64,000 nt of DNA from Hoylesella pleuritidis JCM 14110 (GCF_000613725.1 NZ_BAJN01000005.1:62001-126000), one strand, 5' to 3'; positions 8,270-18,165 are shown, counted from the first letter of the stretch. The notes: a model not told the origin generated them from the sequence alone. A program made the numbers and translations.

Positions 8270-9497
8270 ATGCATTTTCCCGTTTACTTATCAACTGACC
8301 GGGTTTTCCCTGAGGCAAAACCAAATTCAGAATAACACCCACCAATGCAGACAATCCGATGCCACTGATGGCGAAACTACCCCAAGAGAGAATGGCACCA
8401 CCTATTCCCATTGTCAACGTTACAGACACAATAATGATGTTTCGTGTCTTATTCAGATTCACATTATGTTGTACCAAGTTCTGAACTCCGACGCTTGCGA
8501 TAGTTCCGAAGAGCAAAAGCATAATGCCACCGAGCACTGCCGACGGAATGGATTGCAACAAAGCGCTGAGCTTTCCGATAACAGAGAAAACCACGGCAGT
8601 GGCTGCTGCAATGCGGATAACACGCGGATCGGTAACTTTGGTGATTGACATCGCACCCGTAACTTCCGAATATGTTGTCACGGGAGGCCCTGCAAGGAAA
8701 GCCGCTGCAAGGCAAGCCACCCCATCTCCGAGCAGTGTTCGATGCAGTCCTGGCTCTTTTACAAAGTCTTTATCGGCTACTGCGCTCACCACATAAACAT
8801 CTCCGATATGTTCGATCACAGGTGCAATAGCCACCGGAATCATATAAAGAAACGGTTCCCAAGAGAACTCCGGCAAATGAAAATGAGCCAACGAACCGGG
8901 TAAAGCGAACCAAGGTGCAGCAGCAACGGCTGTAAAATCGACAATACCCATACAACAAGCAACGATATATCCCACGATAATGCCACAGATAACGGGTACC
9001 AATTTCAGCAATCCACGCGCCAAAGAGAGTACCAAAATAGCTGTAATCAACGAAATGAAAGCCAACAACCAATTGGTTTTAGCCATATCTACGGCACTGC
9101 CCGACAGCGTGAGACCGATCAGAATGATAACAGGACCGATGACAACAGGTGGGAACAAACGGTCGAGTAAACGCTTACCCTGCCACCGAACTAATGCACT
9201 CATCAAGAAATATACCAAAGATACACCTGCAAGTCCAGCTAACGTACCGGACATTCCCCACTGTTTGCCAGCTGCAATGATGGGAGCAATAAAGGCAAAA
9301 CTACTTCCCAAGAAGATAGGAACTTTACCTTTGGTAATCAAATGGAAAAGAAATGTGCCCAGACCTGCCGTAAAAAGCGCTGTGGCAGGGTCGAGACCGA
9401 CAAGTAAAGGTACTAAAACCGTTGAACCGAAAGCTACAAAGAGGAATTGCACTCCCACAATTCCCATTCGCATTGGAGATAAATTGATAGGATTCAT
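8268..9497 (-). CDS. uraA: Uracil/xanthine permease, NCS2 family
   Basis: 409 residues starting MNPINLSPMRMGIVGVQFLFVAFGS. About 12-14 hydrophobic segments follow, with NCS2 blocks such as VPLLVGLDPATALFTAGLGT, FLGSSFAFIAPI, PVAIAPVIEHIGDV and GDGVACLAAAFLAGPPVTTYSEVTGA. It should be a proton-coupled nucleobase importer in the inner membrane. The open frame extends to 9998, but I place the start at 9497: a -7 box lies 8 bp upstream and the family begins here. The upstream extension overlaps the divergent tcdA gene and lacks family sequence. Confidence 0.88.
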   Translation of the reverse strand: MNPINLSPMRMGIVGVQFLFVAFGSTVLVPLLVGLDPATALFTAGLGTFLFHLITKGKVPIFLGSSFAFIAPIIAAGKQWGMSGTLAGLAGVSLVYFLMSALVRWQGKRLLDRLFPPVVIGPVIILIGLTLSGSAVDMAKTNWLLAFISLITAILVLSLARGLLKLVPVICGIIVGYIVACCMGIVDFTAVAAAPWFALPGSLAHFHLPEFSWEPFLYMIPVAIAPVIEHIGDVYVVSAVADKDFVKEPGLHRTLLGDGVACLAAAFLAGPPVTTYSEVTGAMSITKVTDPRVIRIAAATAVVFSVIGKLSALLQSIPSAVLGGIMLLLFGTIASVGVQNLVQHNVNLNKTRNIIIVSVTLTMGIGGAILSWGSFAISGIGLSALVGVILNLVLPQGKPGQLISKRENA

Positions 9498-9505
9498 AAA
9501 CGCGG

Positions 9506-9513
9506 CAAAAGTA
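9506..9513 (-). promoter_or_regulatory. -7 box of uraA
   Basis: TACTTTTG on the minus strand, 8 bp before the chosen uraA ATG at 9497. It supports the short start over the longer frame. Confidence 0.5.
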
Positions 9514-9674
9514 CAAAATTCTGCCGACTTATCTGTGAAAAAGTTACAAAAGATTTGACAACATATGATTTTCTCAGTTCTTTTACTTTTCAAAATAGCC
9601 GTGCAGACAAATTTATCTACGTTCTGTTTCGCCTGCAATGCATAAGGAATGAAGCAAATTACGAAAGTAATTAT

Positions 9675-9705
9675 TTTGTTGTTCGTACCTTTTGCAGTAC
9701 CTTTG
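9675..9705 (+). promoter_or_regulatory. Promoter of tcdA
   Basis: TTTG (9675-9678), 19-bp spacer, TACCTTTG (9698-9705): a full consensus match. It lies 8 bp before the ATG at 9714 and fixes that start. Confidence 0.8.
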
Positions 9706-9713
9706 CAGCCATT

Positions 9714-10498
9714 ATGCAGAATCAGTTTTCCCGCACAGAAATGCTTTTCGGTCGTCCTGCTATCGACACATTGCGGGGTGCCCGTATTGCGGTCTTCGGC
9801 GTCGGAGGCGTCGGTGGTTATGTCGTTGAGGTATTGGCACGCAGCGGTATTGGCGAACTCGACCTCTTTGATGATGACCGTGTGTGTCCGAGTAACATCA
9901 ATCGGCAACTCTTTGCATTGCAATCCACCGTAGGAGAATATAAGGTTGACATAGCCGCAGAACGTATACACGACATCAATCCGCATTGCATCGTGCATAA
10001 ATATCGAATGTTCTATATGCCGCAGAATGCCGACCGGATTGATCTTTCACAATTTGACTATGTCGTGGATTGTGTGGATACCGTAACAGCCAAATTGGAA
10101 TTGATCAAACGTTGTCATCGACTCGGGGTACCGCTCATATCGAGTATGGGTGCTGCCAACAAGATAGATGCTACTGCTTTTCGTATAACTGACATCAACA
10201 AAACGCAAATGGACCGTTAGCCAAAGTCATTCGCAAGAAGCTCCGCAAGTTAGGCATACCCCAATTGAAAGTGGTTTGCAGCGAAGAAAAGCCACTACGG
10301 CCTATCAGTAACGATACAATTGGGTGTGAACTTCATTGCACAGATACTGACAAAGAGATACACAAGGGCAATACGCGACGTATTGTCCCTGCCAGCAATG
10401 CATTTGTTCCCGCAACTGCCGGTATCATTATCGGTGGCGAAGTGGTAAAAGATTTGATGTATCGAGCGGGTACAATGCGCTCCACTCTACCTTTCTGA
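9714..10498 (+). CDS. tcdA: tRNA threonylcarbamoyladenosine dehydratase, frameshifted
   Basis: An E1-like ThiF/MoeB-fold enzyme that converts t6A37 of tRNA to its cyclic form using ATP. The nucleotide-binding motif is GVGGVGG (29-35), followed by DDDRVCPSNINRQL, VVDCVDTVTAKLEL and, after the break, ATAGIIIGGEVVKDL. The frame breaks at about 10214-10216: frame 1 reads NKTQMDR-stop where relatives read KTQMDPLAKVIRKKLR. One extra C in the CC run restores a 261-residue protein. The downstream part is free of stops, so a sequencing error or very recent mutation is more likely than an old pseudogene. Confidence 0.85.
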
Positions 10499-10726
10499 CG
10501 TCACCATTTTTACCTCTACGAAGCATATTCGACAGCAAACCCTTTATCAATAATATTACCAAACGTCCTGCTTTATACTTCATTATTTTCAATCCGACAA
10601 CGAATCGATCGAAAATAGACAAAATATAAAGAAATAGCAAATCACTAATTATCACAGATATCACGGATTCTGATAATACGATTAACCATCAATCAGCTTT
10701 CAAAATATGCTCAATCGCTGGGTGAT

Positions 10727-10812
10727 TAACCGTTAATTGCACGGCGTTTAACGGTTAAACGCACGATGACTAACGGCTTTTTACACGATAATTAACGGTA
10801 AATTGCAGGGGA
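10727..10812. repeat. 22-bp-period repeat array B (4 units)
   Basis: TAACCG at 10727, then TAACGG at 10749, 10771 and 10793, exactly 22 bp apart. A degenerate TAACCATCA at 10683 is in phase (44 bp earlier). A 19-bp dyad (GCGTTTAAC G GTTAAACGC) spans one unit border. The array lies between the converging tcdA and secG genes; the rest of 10499-10844 shows no gene. Confidence 0.85.
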
Positions 10813-10844
10813 ATATTTATCTCTTTGTGATAAATCGGATACAA

Positions 10845-10874
10845 AGAGGGATAGACTTCAACATCTATCCCTCT
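10845..10874 (-). terminator. Terminator of the pdxA-secG operon
   Basis: GAGGGATAGA (10846-10855) pairs perfectly with TCTATCCCTC (10864-10873), loop 8 nt, 24 bp after the secG stop codon. Confidence 0.7.
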
Positions 10875-10897
10875 ACATTTGAGTATAATTCTATCAA

Positions 10898-11311
10898 TCA
10901 GTTAGCTGGCGTTTTCGGCGTAGTTGGTGCCTGTGGCTGTGTGCCTGTGGCCCGAGTGGCTCCGCCCTTTTGTGCACCTGCGGCGGGAGTAGACTGTTGA
11001 GCTGCTCCAAAACCTTGCGTATTGGTAGGGTTTGTGGTCTGTGTTTCAGTGGCAGAGTGCTCTAAAACACTTTGATCTGCCGTAGCTTTGGGTGAAACAT
11101 AGGCGCAAATCACACTGATAACCACCATTGCAGCAGCCAATCCCCACGTGAGTTTCTCTACGCCATTGGTAGTTTTGCGTACGCCCATAATGGCATTTGC
11201 CGAAGAAAATTCAGATGAAAGGCCTCCGCCTTTTGACTCCTGAATGAGTACGATGAATACCATCAGTATCGAAAGCAGTACGATAAGAATTACAAAGAAT
11301 GTGTAAGCCAT
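10898..11311 (-). CDS. secG: Preprotein translocase subunit SecG
   Basis: 137 residues. SecG assists SecYEG-mediated export across the inner membrane. Helix 1 (about 1-22) is followed by the family signature LIQESKGGGLSSEF and the conserved GVRKT.NG.EKLTW block, then helix 2 (about 55-72). The C-terminal 60 residues are a Thr/Ala/Pro/Gln-rich tail. It is the last gene of a seven-gene minus-strand run, 7 bp after the TPR gene. Confidence 0.92.
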   Translation of the reverse strand: MAYTFFVILIVLLSILMVFIVLIQESKGGGLSSEFSSANAIMGVRKTTNGVEKLTWGLAAAMVVISVICAYVSPKATADQSVLEHSATETQTTNPTNTQGFGAAQQSTPAAGAQKGGATRATGTQPQAPTTPKTPAN

Positions 11312-11318
11312 TTTTTAT

Positions 11319-12083
11319 TTATTGTTTGTTGTTATTAATTATCAATTTCTCTAAGAATCGAATTTGGTCTGCAAAGTAAGCATTTTTTTTTGGATAATTC
11401 AAATTTAAACGCTTAATTATTTCAAGAGCCTTGGTATATCGGCCCTGTTTAATGTAAATTCGAGCCAGTGTTTCGGTGAAATATCCTTCGTCGCCGGTAT
11501 CTGACTCATTGCCTGAAAGCTCGTCTTCGAGTTGCGGAACGAACTCGGGCTCCTCTTTAAGCTGTATCTTTCCAGTGTCGTTGTTGATAAACTCATCAAT
11601 CAGATTCTGCCCTTTCATTGTCGGTGCAGTTTCTTGCAACGCCTCCGTTGTATCTTCTGTCTCGCTTTCGAGCAGATAAGTTACATAGTCTACGGCGGCA
11701 TCTGCGGGCGTAGGTTTTCGTTTTCTACCTTGCGACTTATCTGCTTCATCAGGCACAGTATTGAGAAAATCGTCGATGAGCGAGAGCGTTCTGTTTTCTT
11801 CCTGTACATCGCCGGATGATGTCTTTGCTGTTGCTTGATTTTCGTGATGCCATTTGTAGTGCGCCGCTTCCACAAGATTAAAGATATCGCGACGGTCGGT
11901 GACATAGACAGCGGCACGTCGCAGTTCTTCATCGAACGACGAATCGTGGAGCAAATAGAGATTCTGGAGCATCAGCAGACGGGCCGTTTGATAATATGGA
12001 TATTGTGCCAGCAAGCTCCGGAGATCGTAAAGCGTCTCCTTGTCCATCTGTTCCGGATGATTGATGAGCTGTGTCAAATCCAT
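11319..12083 (-). CDS. Tetratricopeptide-like protein, unknown role
   Basis: 254 residues. The N-terminal 90 residues are helical and contain YPYYQTARLLMLQNLYLL; the middle is acidic and low in complexity; the C-terminal 45 residues (TETLARIYIKQGRYTKALEIIKRLNLNYPKKNAYFADQIRFLEKL) form one clear TPR-type helix pair. It lies 4 bp after lptE and 7 bp before secG. The position suggests a part in envelope assembly or secretion, but that is inference only. Confidence 0.8.
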   Translation of the reverse strand: MDLTQLINHPEQMDKETLYDLRSLLAQYPYYQTARLLMLQNLYLLHDSSFDEELRRAAVYVTDRRDIFNLVEAAHYKWHHENQATAKTSSGDVQEENRTLSLIDDFLNTVPDEADKSQGRKRKPTPADAAVDYVTYLLESETEDTTEALQETAPTMKGQNLIDEFINNDTGKIQLKEEPEFVPQLEDELSGNESDTGDEGYFTETLARIYIKQGRYTKALEIIKRLNLNYPKKNAYFADQIRFLEKLIINNNKQ

Positions 12084-12087
12084 TGTT

Positions 12088-12603
12088 TTACCAGTTGGCT
12101 ACGGTTGCGTTGTATATTTGGTCGGTCAGATCTTTAACCATCTCGCTCACAAGTTGCTCCTGTACGGAGTTCAGGCTGCGCGTCGTTTCATACGAAGAAG
12201 TGGCTGTAAACTGGCGCTCGAAGTCTTCTTTATGATTCGCATTGTTGGTGAAGCGTACGTTGACAGTGATTGAAAGCTCAGTCTGAGCCGAATATCCCTC
12301 GCTTGAAACAGCCTTATTGCGTTGCGAATATTGTATAATCTCGCCCTCAATACGAAGATCTCCGTTACGTTTTACTTGTATCAAGCGCGTGTGATTGGCA
12401 AAAACATCTTTCAATTGATTATTGAACATCGGTCCCATCGGTCCCCAAACATAACTGCTCCGAATAGGAAAATCTGCGATTTGAATGGTTTTCGTCTTAG
12501 TGTAATCGATGCTTGCGCCGTCTAATCTGTACTTGATCGAGCAGGCCGACACAAGAAACACCATTGCCAGGAGGATGAATTTATTTATTGCTTTCAAGTC
12601 CAT
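12088..12603 (-). CDS. lptE: LptE-family outer-membrane lipoprotein
   Basis: 171 residues starting MDLKAINKF with a lipoprotein signal and lipobox VSAC (acceptor Cys21). Blocks SIKYRLDGASIDY, FNNQLKDVFANHTRL, RIEGEIIQY and the final SEMVKDLTDQIYNATVANW fit LptE, the partner that plugs LptD and delivers LPS to the outer leaflet. The open frame continues upstream to 12675 without family sequence; ATG 12603 gives a proper signal peptide. Its first 23 bp overlap the end of the sigma-54 activator gene, so translation is probably coupled. Confidence 0.8.
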   Translation of the reverse strand: MDLKAINKFILLAMVFLVSACSIKYRLDGASIDYTKTKTIQIADFPIRSSYVWGPMGPMFNNQLKDVFANHTRLIQVKRNGDLRIEGEIIQYSQRNKAVSSEGYSAQTELSITVNVRFTNNANHKEDFERQFTATSSYETTRSLNSVQEQLVSEMVKDLTDQIYNATVANW

Positions 12604-13829
12604 ATTGTTTGATTCTGCGGTATAATGTGCGGTCAGAAATACCCAATTCCTGTGCAGCTTTCTTGCGATTGCCACCGTTTCGCTCCAAAGCCTTCTCTAC
12701 CATTTGCCTTCCCAGATCGCTGAGATTGAGTGTTTCTGGTTCGTTTATTTCCTCTGCATCAGCATCTTCAGCACCCATCGAGACGGTAGGACGTAACACA
12801 GGAAAATCTGTTGCAGTCTGTCGGGTAGTTGATCTGCCCACTGTCGTGATTTGATTATTGAATCCCGATGCTCCGTTCAGATTTCGATCTTCATCCAATT
12901 GCTTGCGCAACCCGTTCATATCCCGGCGTAAATCACTCACGTTTCCACGCAATTCGTATAAGATCTTATAAAGAATCTCGCGTTCACTTTCGTACGAATG
13001 CGTACCGGATGAGCTGATCGGAGCCAACTGTGTACTCTCAGGATCTTGAGGAATAAATTGTTGCAGCCGTTCCGCATTAATCTCGCGGTCGGGACTAAGG
13101 ATAGACATCTGCTCAGTGATATTCTTCAATTGGCGCACGTTTCCGGGCCATTTGTAACGCATCAACAGTTTTTTAGCATTCTCGGTGAGCGTAATCTTCG
13201 GCAATCTATACTTCTCTGCCATCTGCATTGCAAATAAACGAAACAGCAGGATGATGTCGCCACCACGGTCGCGAAGCGGCGGAATCTGAACGGGAATCGT
13301 GTTGAGACGATAGTAAAGATCCTCGCGGAATCGGCCTTCGCTGATTGCTTTACGCATATTTACATTCGTTGCGGCTACGATTCGCACGTCAGTCTTCATC
13401 ATCTTTTGACCTCCCACACGGATGTATTCGCCCGTTTCGAGCACGCGCAACAACCGAGCCTGCGTAGCAAGAGGTAATTCTCCCACCTCGTCTAAGAATA
13501 TCGTGCCCTTGTTTGCGACACCAAAATATCCCTCACTCTCGCCGATTGCACCCGTAAATGATCCTTTTTCGTGGCCGAACAATTCGCTGTCGATCGTCTT
13601 CGGGGATAGATCCGCAGTTGATAGCGAAATATTTCTCTCGCCGTCGCGGTGAGTTGTCGTGGATTACACGCGGAATGATTTCCTTTCCAACGCCGCTTTC
13701 GCCGACAATTAACACCGACAAATCGGTCGGGGCAACCTGTAAAGCCACGTCTAAAGCGTGATTTACGCCGTCGCAATTGCCTACAATGCTATATCTTTGC
13801 TTAATCTTTTGCAGTTCTGTCGTATTCAT
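12581..13829 (-). CDS. Sigma-54-dependent transcriptional activator, frameshifted
   Basis: An AAA+ enhancer-binding protein without an N-terminal receiver domain: Walker A GESGVGKE, sigma-54 contact loop GSFTGA (the usual form is GAFTGA), Walker B GTIFLDEVGELP, the sensor segments RIVAATNVNM and YYRLNTIPV, and a Fis-type helix-turn-helix at the end (GGNRKKAAQELGISDRTLYRRIKQYGL). The frame breaks at about 13597-13600, after NCGSIPE; two missing bases would restore GTIDSELFGHEKG and a 416-residue protein. It heads the lptE-TPR-secG part of the operon. It is a candidate activator for the sigma-54-type promoter of htpG at 36447, but no direct link is shown. Confidence 0.85.
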
Positions 13830-13907
13830 CGGGTGACAAAATTACATAAAATATTCCATATAACTGCAATTTTGACAGGAAATAAATCAATGAGAATAGA
13901 TACGATA

Positions 13908-14879
13908 TCAGCCTCTTTTTATCATCAGAAGTCCGATTCCCGTCCACACTAATTCACGTACTCTCACAATCAAAGCAACGAAAATACCGGCACTGGCAGT
14001 GATTCCCAACCCCGTTATTGACAGTAGAAAGCCACCCTCTCGACCGCCCAACTGCAAGGGAATAAAAAATAACATATTGGCGAAAAGCGTGGTAAAAGCA
14101 ATAATTAAAATGCATTGTACATAGTCGACAGACGGCATCAGCACGAGTAAAATAAAGAAAACTTCGAGTGCTGAGCATATTCTGCAAATGAGTTCAAGCA
14201 GCACTGCCGAGACAAAAGTCTTGCGATTCTGTTTGTGAAGGGCTGCAATTTGCCCGTCGATAGTATCTAATTGCTCACGATGTCGGTCTACAAACGGTTT
14301 TGCCCAACGTTTAATCAAAGGGAGATATCGCAACAAATTCATTACCCGAAAGGCTAATCCCTTACGATATCCCACGATAAAGAACCAGAGTCCCAGCACA
14401 CAGAAAACACTCGTTGCAGCTAACAACATTCCCATTCCGAAGTTGATGGGTTGCGTGAAAATAAACAGGAAGATGGAGATTATCCAAAACCAAAAGTGAC
14501 TGAAGATGTGTGTCATTGCATAAAGGATAACCGACGACGATGCTCTTTCTGTCCCGATCTTGGGCGCGAGTTCCATAATGCGGTAAGGTTCACCGCCCAT
14601 CAGTCCGCCGGGAGTGGCGTAGTTTAGAGCGAATCCAGATACCGTTATCCTGTAAAGCCACCAAAAATTGACCTTTGCAGAGCCTCCCGCATTGATGATG
14701 AGATACCAAGCTGAGGTGTTGAACAGATATAGAAACGCCCAAAGCAGTATCACCGCAACTGACCAATAGCCTGCGTGCTGCAACCCGTTCCATACTGCTG
14801 CGAAATCGAGTTGCGTCACCATAATGGCCAATAGAGTGATACCGAAGATAAAAAAGGCGTTTTGATGTTTTTTGTTCAT
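13908..14879 (-). CDS. Flippase-like integral membrane protein (UPF0104 / LPG_synthase_TM)
   Basis: 323 residues with about eight hydrophobic helices. Conserved blocks include the [17 protein letters not shown] motif (about 83-99) and [13 protein letters not shown] (about 276-288), typical of the lysylphosphatidylglycerol synthase transmembrane / flippase-like family. No C-terminal aminoacyl-transferase domain is present, so it is not a full MprF. Ten base pairs separate it from pdxA upstream and 78 bp from the activator downstream. The substrate is unknown; a lipid is likely from the family. Confidence 0.78.
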   Translation of the reverse strand: MNKKHQNAFFIFGITLLAIMVTQLDFAAVWNGLQHAGYWSVAVILLWAFLYLFNTSAWYLIINAGGSAKVNFWWLYRITVSGFALNYATPGGLMGGEPYRIMELAPKIGTERASSSVILYAMTHIFSHFWFWIISIFLFIFTQPINFGMGMLLAATSVFCVLGLWFFIVGYRKGLAFRVMNLLRYLPLIKRWAKPFVDRHREQLDTIDGQIAALHKQNRKTFVSAVLLELICRICSALEVFFILLVLMPSVDYVQCILIIAFTTLFANMLFFIPLQLGGREGGFLLSITGLGITASAGIFVALIVRVRELVWTGIGLLMIKRG

Positions 14880-14889
14880 ACGTCAGCGA

Positions 14890-15984
14890 TTATTTCTCTA
14901 TCACGCTGTTCTCGTGCTTTTTGGGAATAGTGAAGCGTGCTTTATCACTGTCTTCACGCTTCTCATGATAGAGTTTCTTCAACGGATTACCCATAGGTGC
15001 ATCGTAATTATGACGATTTCGGAACGCGTCTATGGCTGTATAGATGGCGTGACGGAATGAAAGCTCGTCAGCAATGCCTTTCCCAGCGATGTCGAAAGCG
15101 GCTCCGTGACAGGGTGATGTGCGTATCAAATCGAGTCCTGCGGTGTATTTCACACCCTGGATGGGCGTCAATGTATTGAAAGGAACAAGTCCTTGGTCGT
15201 GATACATAGCCAAAATACCGTCGAAAGCAACATAATCTCTACTGCCGAAAAAATGCTCGGCACCGAACGGACCGAAGACATTGAGACCGCTGTCGGCCAA
15301 CTCTTGCACAGTGGGTTGAATAATTTCGATTTCTTCTTTGCCATTACCGGTCGTATCGGGATTGAGTGCCAGTACGGCAATTCGCGGATTAGACAGGCGA
15401 AAATCGCGCCGAATGGTGCTGTAAAGGGTCGTTGCACGCTCTTTAACCAACTCAGAAGTAATGGCGTGAGGTACATCTTTGAGCGGCAGATTGTCCGTTG
15501 CCAAACCGATGCGTATCCCCTCATTGAGCAGTAAAGTCATCGGTTTCTTACCCTCAGAAATACTTTTTTCGATAAAGCCTGTTTGCCCGTTGAATCCTCG
15601 GATATGGCTGTTGTCCACAGGTGCTGTGACCAATACGTCGTAGAGTGACGACCGGAAATCAGTCATTGCACGGTCAAGCGCCAACAGCGCAGCATTACCA
15701 GATTCGTCGGTAGGGGTTCCCAATTCCACTTTTACTTCCTCTTCGTAGGTCGTCAAGAGGTTAACGCGCCCGTCAACAGCCTCTTCGGCATTGCCGATAA
15801 TGCTAAATCCGGCCGGAACATCGAGTGCTTTGCGATGATAGGCGGCTGTCTTGGGAGACCCATATATAATAGGTGTACAAAGCTCTAGCATCTCCGGCTC
15901 AGCAAAAGTTTTAAAAATCAGTTCGTATCCGATACCGTTGGTATCGCCGTGCGTTATGGCAACGCGAATCTTTCTGTCTTCCAT
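14890..15984 (-). CDS. pdxA: 4-hydroxythreonine-4-phosphate dehydrogenase
   Basis: 364 residues, NAD- and metal-dependent, in the DXP-dependent route to pyridoxal phosphate. Visible are the N-terminal ITHGDTNGIGYE, the substrate/metal-site histidines in TAPVDNSHIRGF and MYHDQGLVPFN, and the C-terminal RTSPCHGAAFDIAGKGIA. It is slightly longer than the E. coli enzyme, with an insert near 75-110 and a charged C-terminal tail. It lies between DUF4837 (21-bp gap) and the flippase-like gene (10-bp gap). Confidence 0.93.
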   Translation of the reverse strand: MEDRKIRVAITHGDTNGIGYELIFKTFAEPEMLELCTPIIYGSPKTAAYHRKALDVPAGFSIIGNAEEAVDGRVNLLTTYEEEVKVELGTPTDESGNAALLALDRAMTDFRSSLYDVLVTAPVDNSHIRGFNGQTGFIEKSISEGKKPMTLLLNEGIRIGLATDNLPLKDVPHAITSELVKERATTLYSTIRRDFRLSNPRIAVLALNPDTTGNGKEEIEIIQPTVQELADSGLNVFGPFGAEHFFGSRDYVAFDGILAMYHDQGLVPFNTLTPIQGVKYTAGLDLIRTSPCHGAAFDIAGKGIADELSFRHAIYTAIDAFRNRHNYDAPMGNPLKKLYHEKREDSDKARFTIPKKHENSVIEK

Positions 15985-16005
15985 TATCGTGATAATTTAT
16001 TGTAT

Positions 16006-16935
16006 TTATTTTGTCGTCAGCGTGTAAAGCGAGGCTTCCAGCTGGCGTATTCTGTTTCTTTTCTTCATTTCCGGAGCATAAACAAAAGCCTCTGCGACAA
16101 GCACCCCGCCATCTTTTTGAATAATGCGACACACGAACGGACCGCCCATTGCGTCGCCTTCCATCTCCCAAAGACCGCGTACGAGGAACCCGTTGTCTTT
16201 CTTTTGCACAGGTGGGTACATCGAACAACTGCCCGAAACGGTTTTCATAAACATCGCATCGCTCTCTCCTTTGATGTTGATTTGCATCACACTGTCACGC
16301 AGGCGGATGAAATTCCGAGTGTCGGCAACTCCTAACCGGTAGATGCATAGGTTACGCATACCACTCGAAGCGTTGTCCGAAATCCACAGAAAATTGCTTC
16401 CCCGTTTGCTTGCCGTCATCTCTGCGGGTACCCACATACTTGCACCGAACATCTTACGAATCAACTTTTCAGCCTCAATGTTGTGCTTTCGTTTCAGTCG
16501 AGTAATCTCAACATTCATCTCAAAACGTGTCAACAACATTCGCAATCGTGGCGAAAGAGCCGGCATATCACGTTTCAATGCTGTCACAGAAGGTGTTCCG
16601 ACATAAACGACCAACTGTGGTCGAGCATACAAGTTTTTCTCATACCGGATACGGGTACGACTGAATAACACGCTGTCTACATTCACAATAATGATGCTCC
16701 GGGTCTGTTTCACGGCCTGATTGTAATGCGATCGATCCACGATCGATATGTCAAAGCTCGGTTCCGACTGCGGTAATCCCTCTGAGTCTGCATCGAGTGC
16801 GTGATAAACGAGACTGTCTCGGTCGTCTACCAAAAGCACTTCGTAAGGGCGTCCGCCGCCTTTCGGCAGCAACGAATCGCCCCCGCAAGAAAGCAGGAGC
16901 AATACTATACCGATGCAACTAACGGCTTTTCTCAT
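16006..16935 (-). CDS. DUF4837-family lipoprotein
   Basis: 309 residues with a signal peptide and lipobox LLSC (acceptor Cys17), then GRPYEVLLVDD, a block typical of the Bacteroidota DUF4837 family. The function is unknown. Its first codons (ATGAGAAAAGCCGTTA) lie inside unit 1 of repeat array C, so the repeat supplies part of the signal peptide. It is the first gene of the operon that leads into pdxA. Confidence 0.8.
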   Translation of the reverse strand: MRKAVSCIGIVLLLLSCGGDSLLPKGGGRPYEVLLVDDRDSLVYHALDADSEGLPQSEPSFDISIVDRSHYNQAVKQTRSIIIVNVDSVLFSRTRIRYEKNLYARPQLVVYVGTPSVTALKRDMPALSPRLRMLLTRFEMNVEITRLKRKHNIEAEKLIRKMFGASMWVPAEMTASKRGSNFLWISDNASSGMRNLCIYRLGVADTRNFIRLRDSVMQINIKGESDAMFMKTVSGSCSMYPPVQKKDNGFLVRGLWEMEGDAMGGPFVCRIIQKDGGVLVAEAFVYAPEMKKRNRIRQLEASLYTLTTK

Positions 16936-17041
16936 TGCGTTTAACGGTTATTCATCGTGCATTTAACAGTTACTTGCGTTGCGTTTAACGGTTATTTAGC
17001 GTGCATTTAACGATTACTTGCGATGCGTTTAATGGCTTTTC
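16920..17041. repeat. 22-bp-period repeat array C (6 units, 44-bp dimer)
   Basis: Cores at 16920 TAACGG, 16942 TAACGG, 16964 TAACAG, 16986 TAACGG, 17008 TAACGA and 17030 TAATGG, each exactly 22 bp apart. Units 2-3 and 4-5 form a 44-bp dimer repeated with about five mismatches. The array fills the whole gap between rlmN and the DUF4837 gene and enters both coding regions. Confidence 0.9.
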
Positions 17042-18054
17042 GCCGTAGACAGAAGGCCGCACGCCGCAAAGATGTCTTGTCCTCGACTGGCTCGGATGGT
17101 TGTAAACACCCCGTGAGCCGTAAGATAATCGCGAAAGATTTCCATCTTTTCGTCACTCGCTCCGTGCAGATCGATGTTCGGAATCGGGTGAAACCGAATG
17201 AGATTGATGCGGCAATCCACGCCTTTCAGCAACCGAACGATGGCTTTGGCGTGTGCCGGCGAGTCGTTAACGCCACCAAATACTATATACTCGAACGATA
17301 AACGGCGCTGGTGAGCGAAGTCGTACGTACGCAGCAAATCCACTACTTCCGTAATGGGCATTGCTTTTTGAGCCGGCATCAGTGCCGCTCTCTGTTCTGC
17401 AATAGGCGAATGCAGGCTGATGGCCACGTGACAATCGCTCTCGTCTAAGAAGCGTTTCAACTTACCGCGGATGCCCACACTACTCACCGTGATGCGCTTC
17501 GGGCTCCACGCATAACCGTAATCGGCTGTGAGAATTGTCGTTGCCCGCAACACGTTTTCAAGATTATCCATAGGCTCTCCTTGTCCCATAAAGACGATGT
17601 TGGTGAGCTTTTCGCGTTCGGGCAGCGAGTAAACTTGATTTAAAATATCGCCTGTCGTGAGATTTCCTTCAAATCCTTGCTTCCCAGTTTGACAGAAAAG
17701 ACAATTCATTTTGCATCCCACCTGGCACGAAACACACAAAGTTGCACGGTCATTATCAGGGATATAGACTGTTTCTACAAACTTCCCGTTCACCGTCGGG
17801 AACAGATACTTGATTGTTCCGTCATCAGAGTGCTGTGCATCAATGGGATCGGCGCATCCGATTCGGTAGCGTTCGGCCAATCGGGCACGATTATTCTTCG
17901 AGAGATTGGTCATCTCTTCGATGCTGTGAGCGTGCTGTACGTAGAGCCAACGAGCAATTTGCCCACCTGTAAAGGCCGGCATTCCCAGTTCTCTGACAGC
18001 CTCTTTCAGCTCGTTCAGCGTCATCCCCAACAGTGATTGCTTATCGTCGCTCAT
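17029..18054 (-). CDS. rlmN: 23S rRNA/tRNA adenine-C2 methyltransferase RlmN
   Basis: 341 residues. This radical SAM enzyme methylates A2503 of 23S rRNA (and A37 of some tRNAs) at C2. The cluster motif is Cys114-x3-Cys118-x2-Cys121, followed by GQGEPMDN and SSVGIRGKL; the C-terminal catalytic Cys332 is in FAACGLL. The last codons (AKSH-stop) are written by the final unit of repeat array C, so the repeat provides the stop codon. Confidence 0.93.
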   Translation of the reverse strand: MSDDKQSLLGMTLNELKEAVRELGMPAFTGGQIARWLYVQHAHSIEEMTNLSKNNRARLAERYRIGCADPIDAQHSDDGTIKYLFPTVNGKFVETVYIPDNDRATLCVSCQVGCKMNCLFCQTGKQGFEGNLTTGDILNQVYSLPEREKLTNIVFMGQGEPMDNLENVLRATTILTADYGYAWSPKRITVSSVGIRGKLKRFLDESDCHVAISLHSPIAEQRAALMPAQKAMPITEVVDLLRTYDFAHQRRLSFEYIVFGGVNDSPAHAKAIVRLLKGVDCRINLIRFHPIPNIDLHGASDEKMEIFRDYLTAHGVFTTIRASRGQDIFAACGLLSTAKSH

Positions 18055-18130
18055 TCGATCTGTCTCCCGTTTTATCGCGCAAAGTTAATGAAAAACACGC
18101 TAAAATAGTGCTTTTTCATTTAATTTGTGC

Positions 18131-18138
18131 TATATTTG
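18131..18138 (+). promoter_or_regulatory. -7 box of the SpoIID-fusion operon
   Basis: TATATTTG 27 bp before the ATG at 18166; the -33 region has only a T run (CTTTTTC). Confidence 0.5.
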
Positions 18139-18165
18139 CAACACATTTAATGGATTTTTGATGCG

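Noticed and set aside
8268..9998. A 576-residue protein from the long open frame around uraA
   Set aside because: The first 167 residues lack family sequence and overlap the divergent tcdA gene and its promoter; a -7 box fixes the uraA start at 9497.
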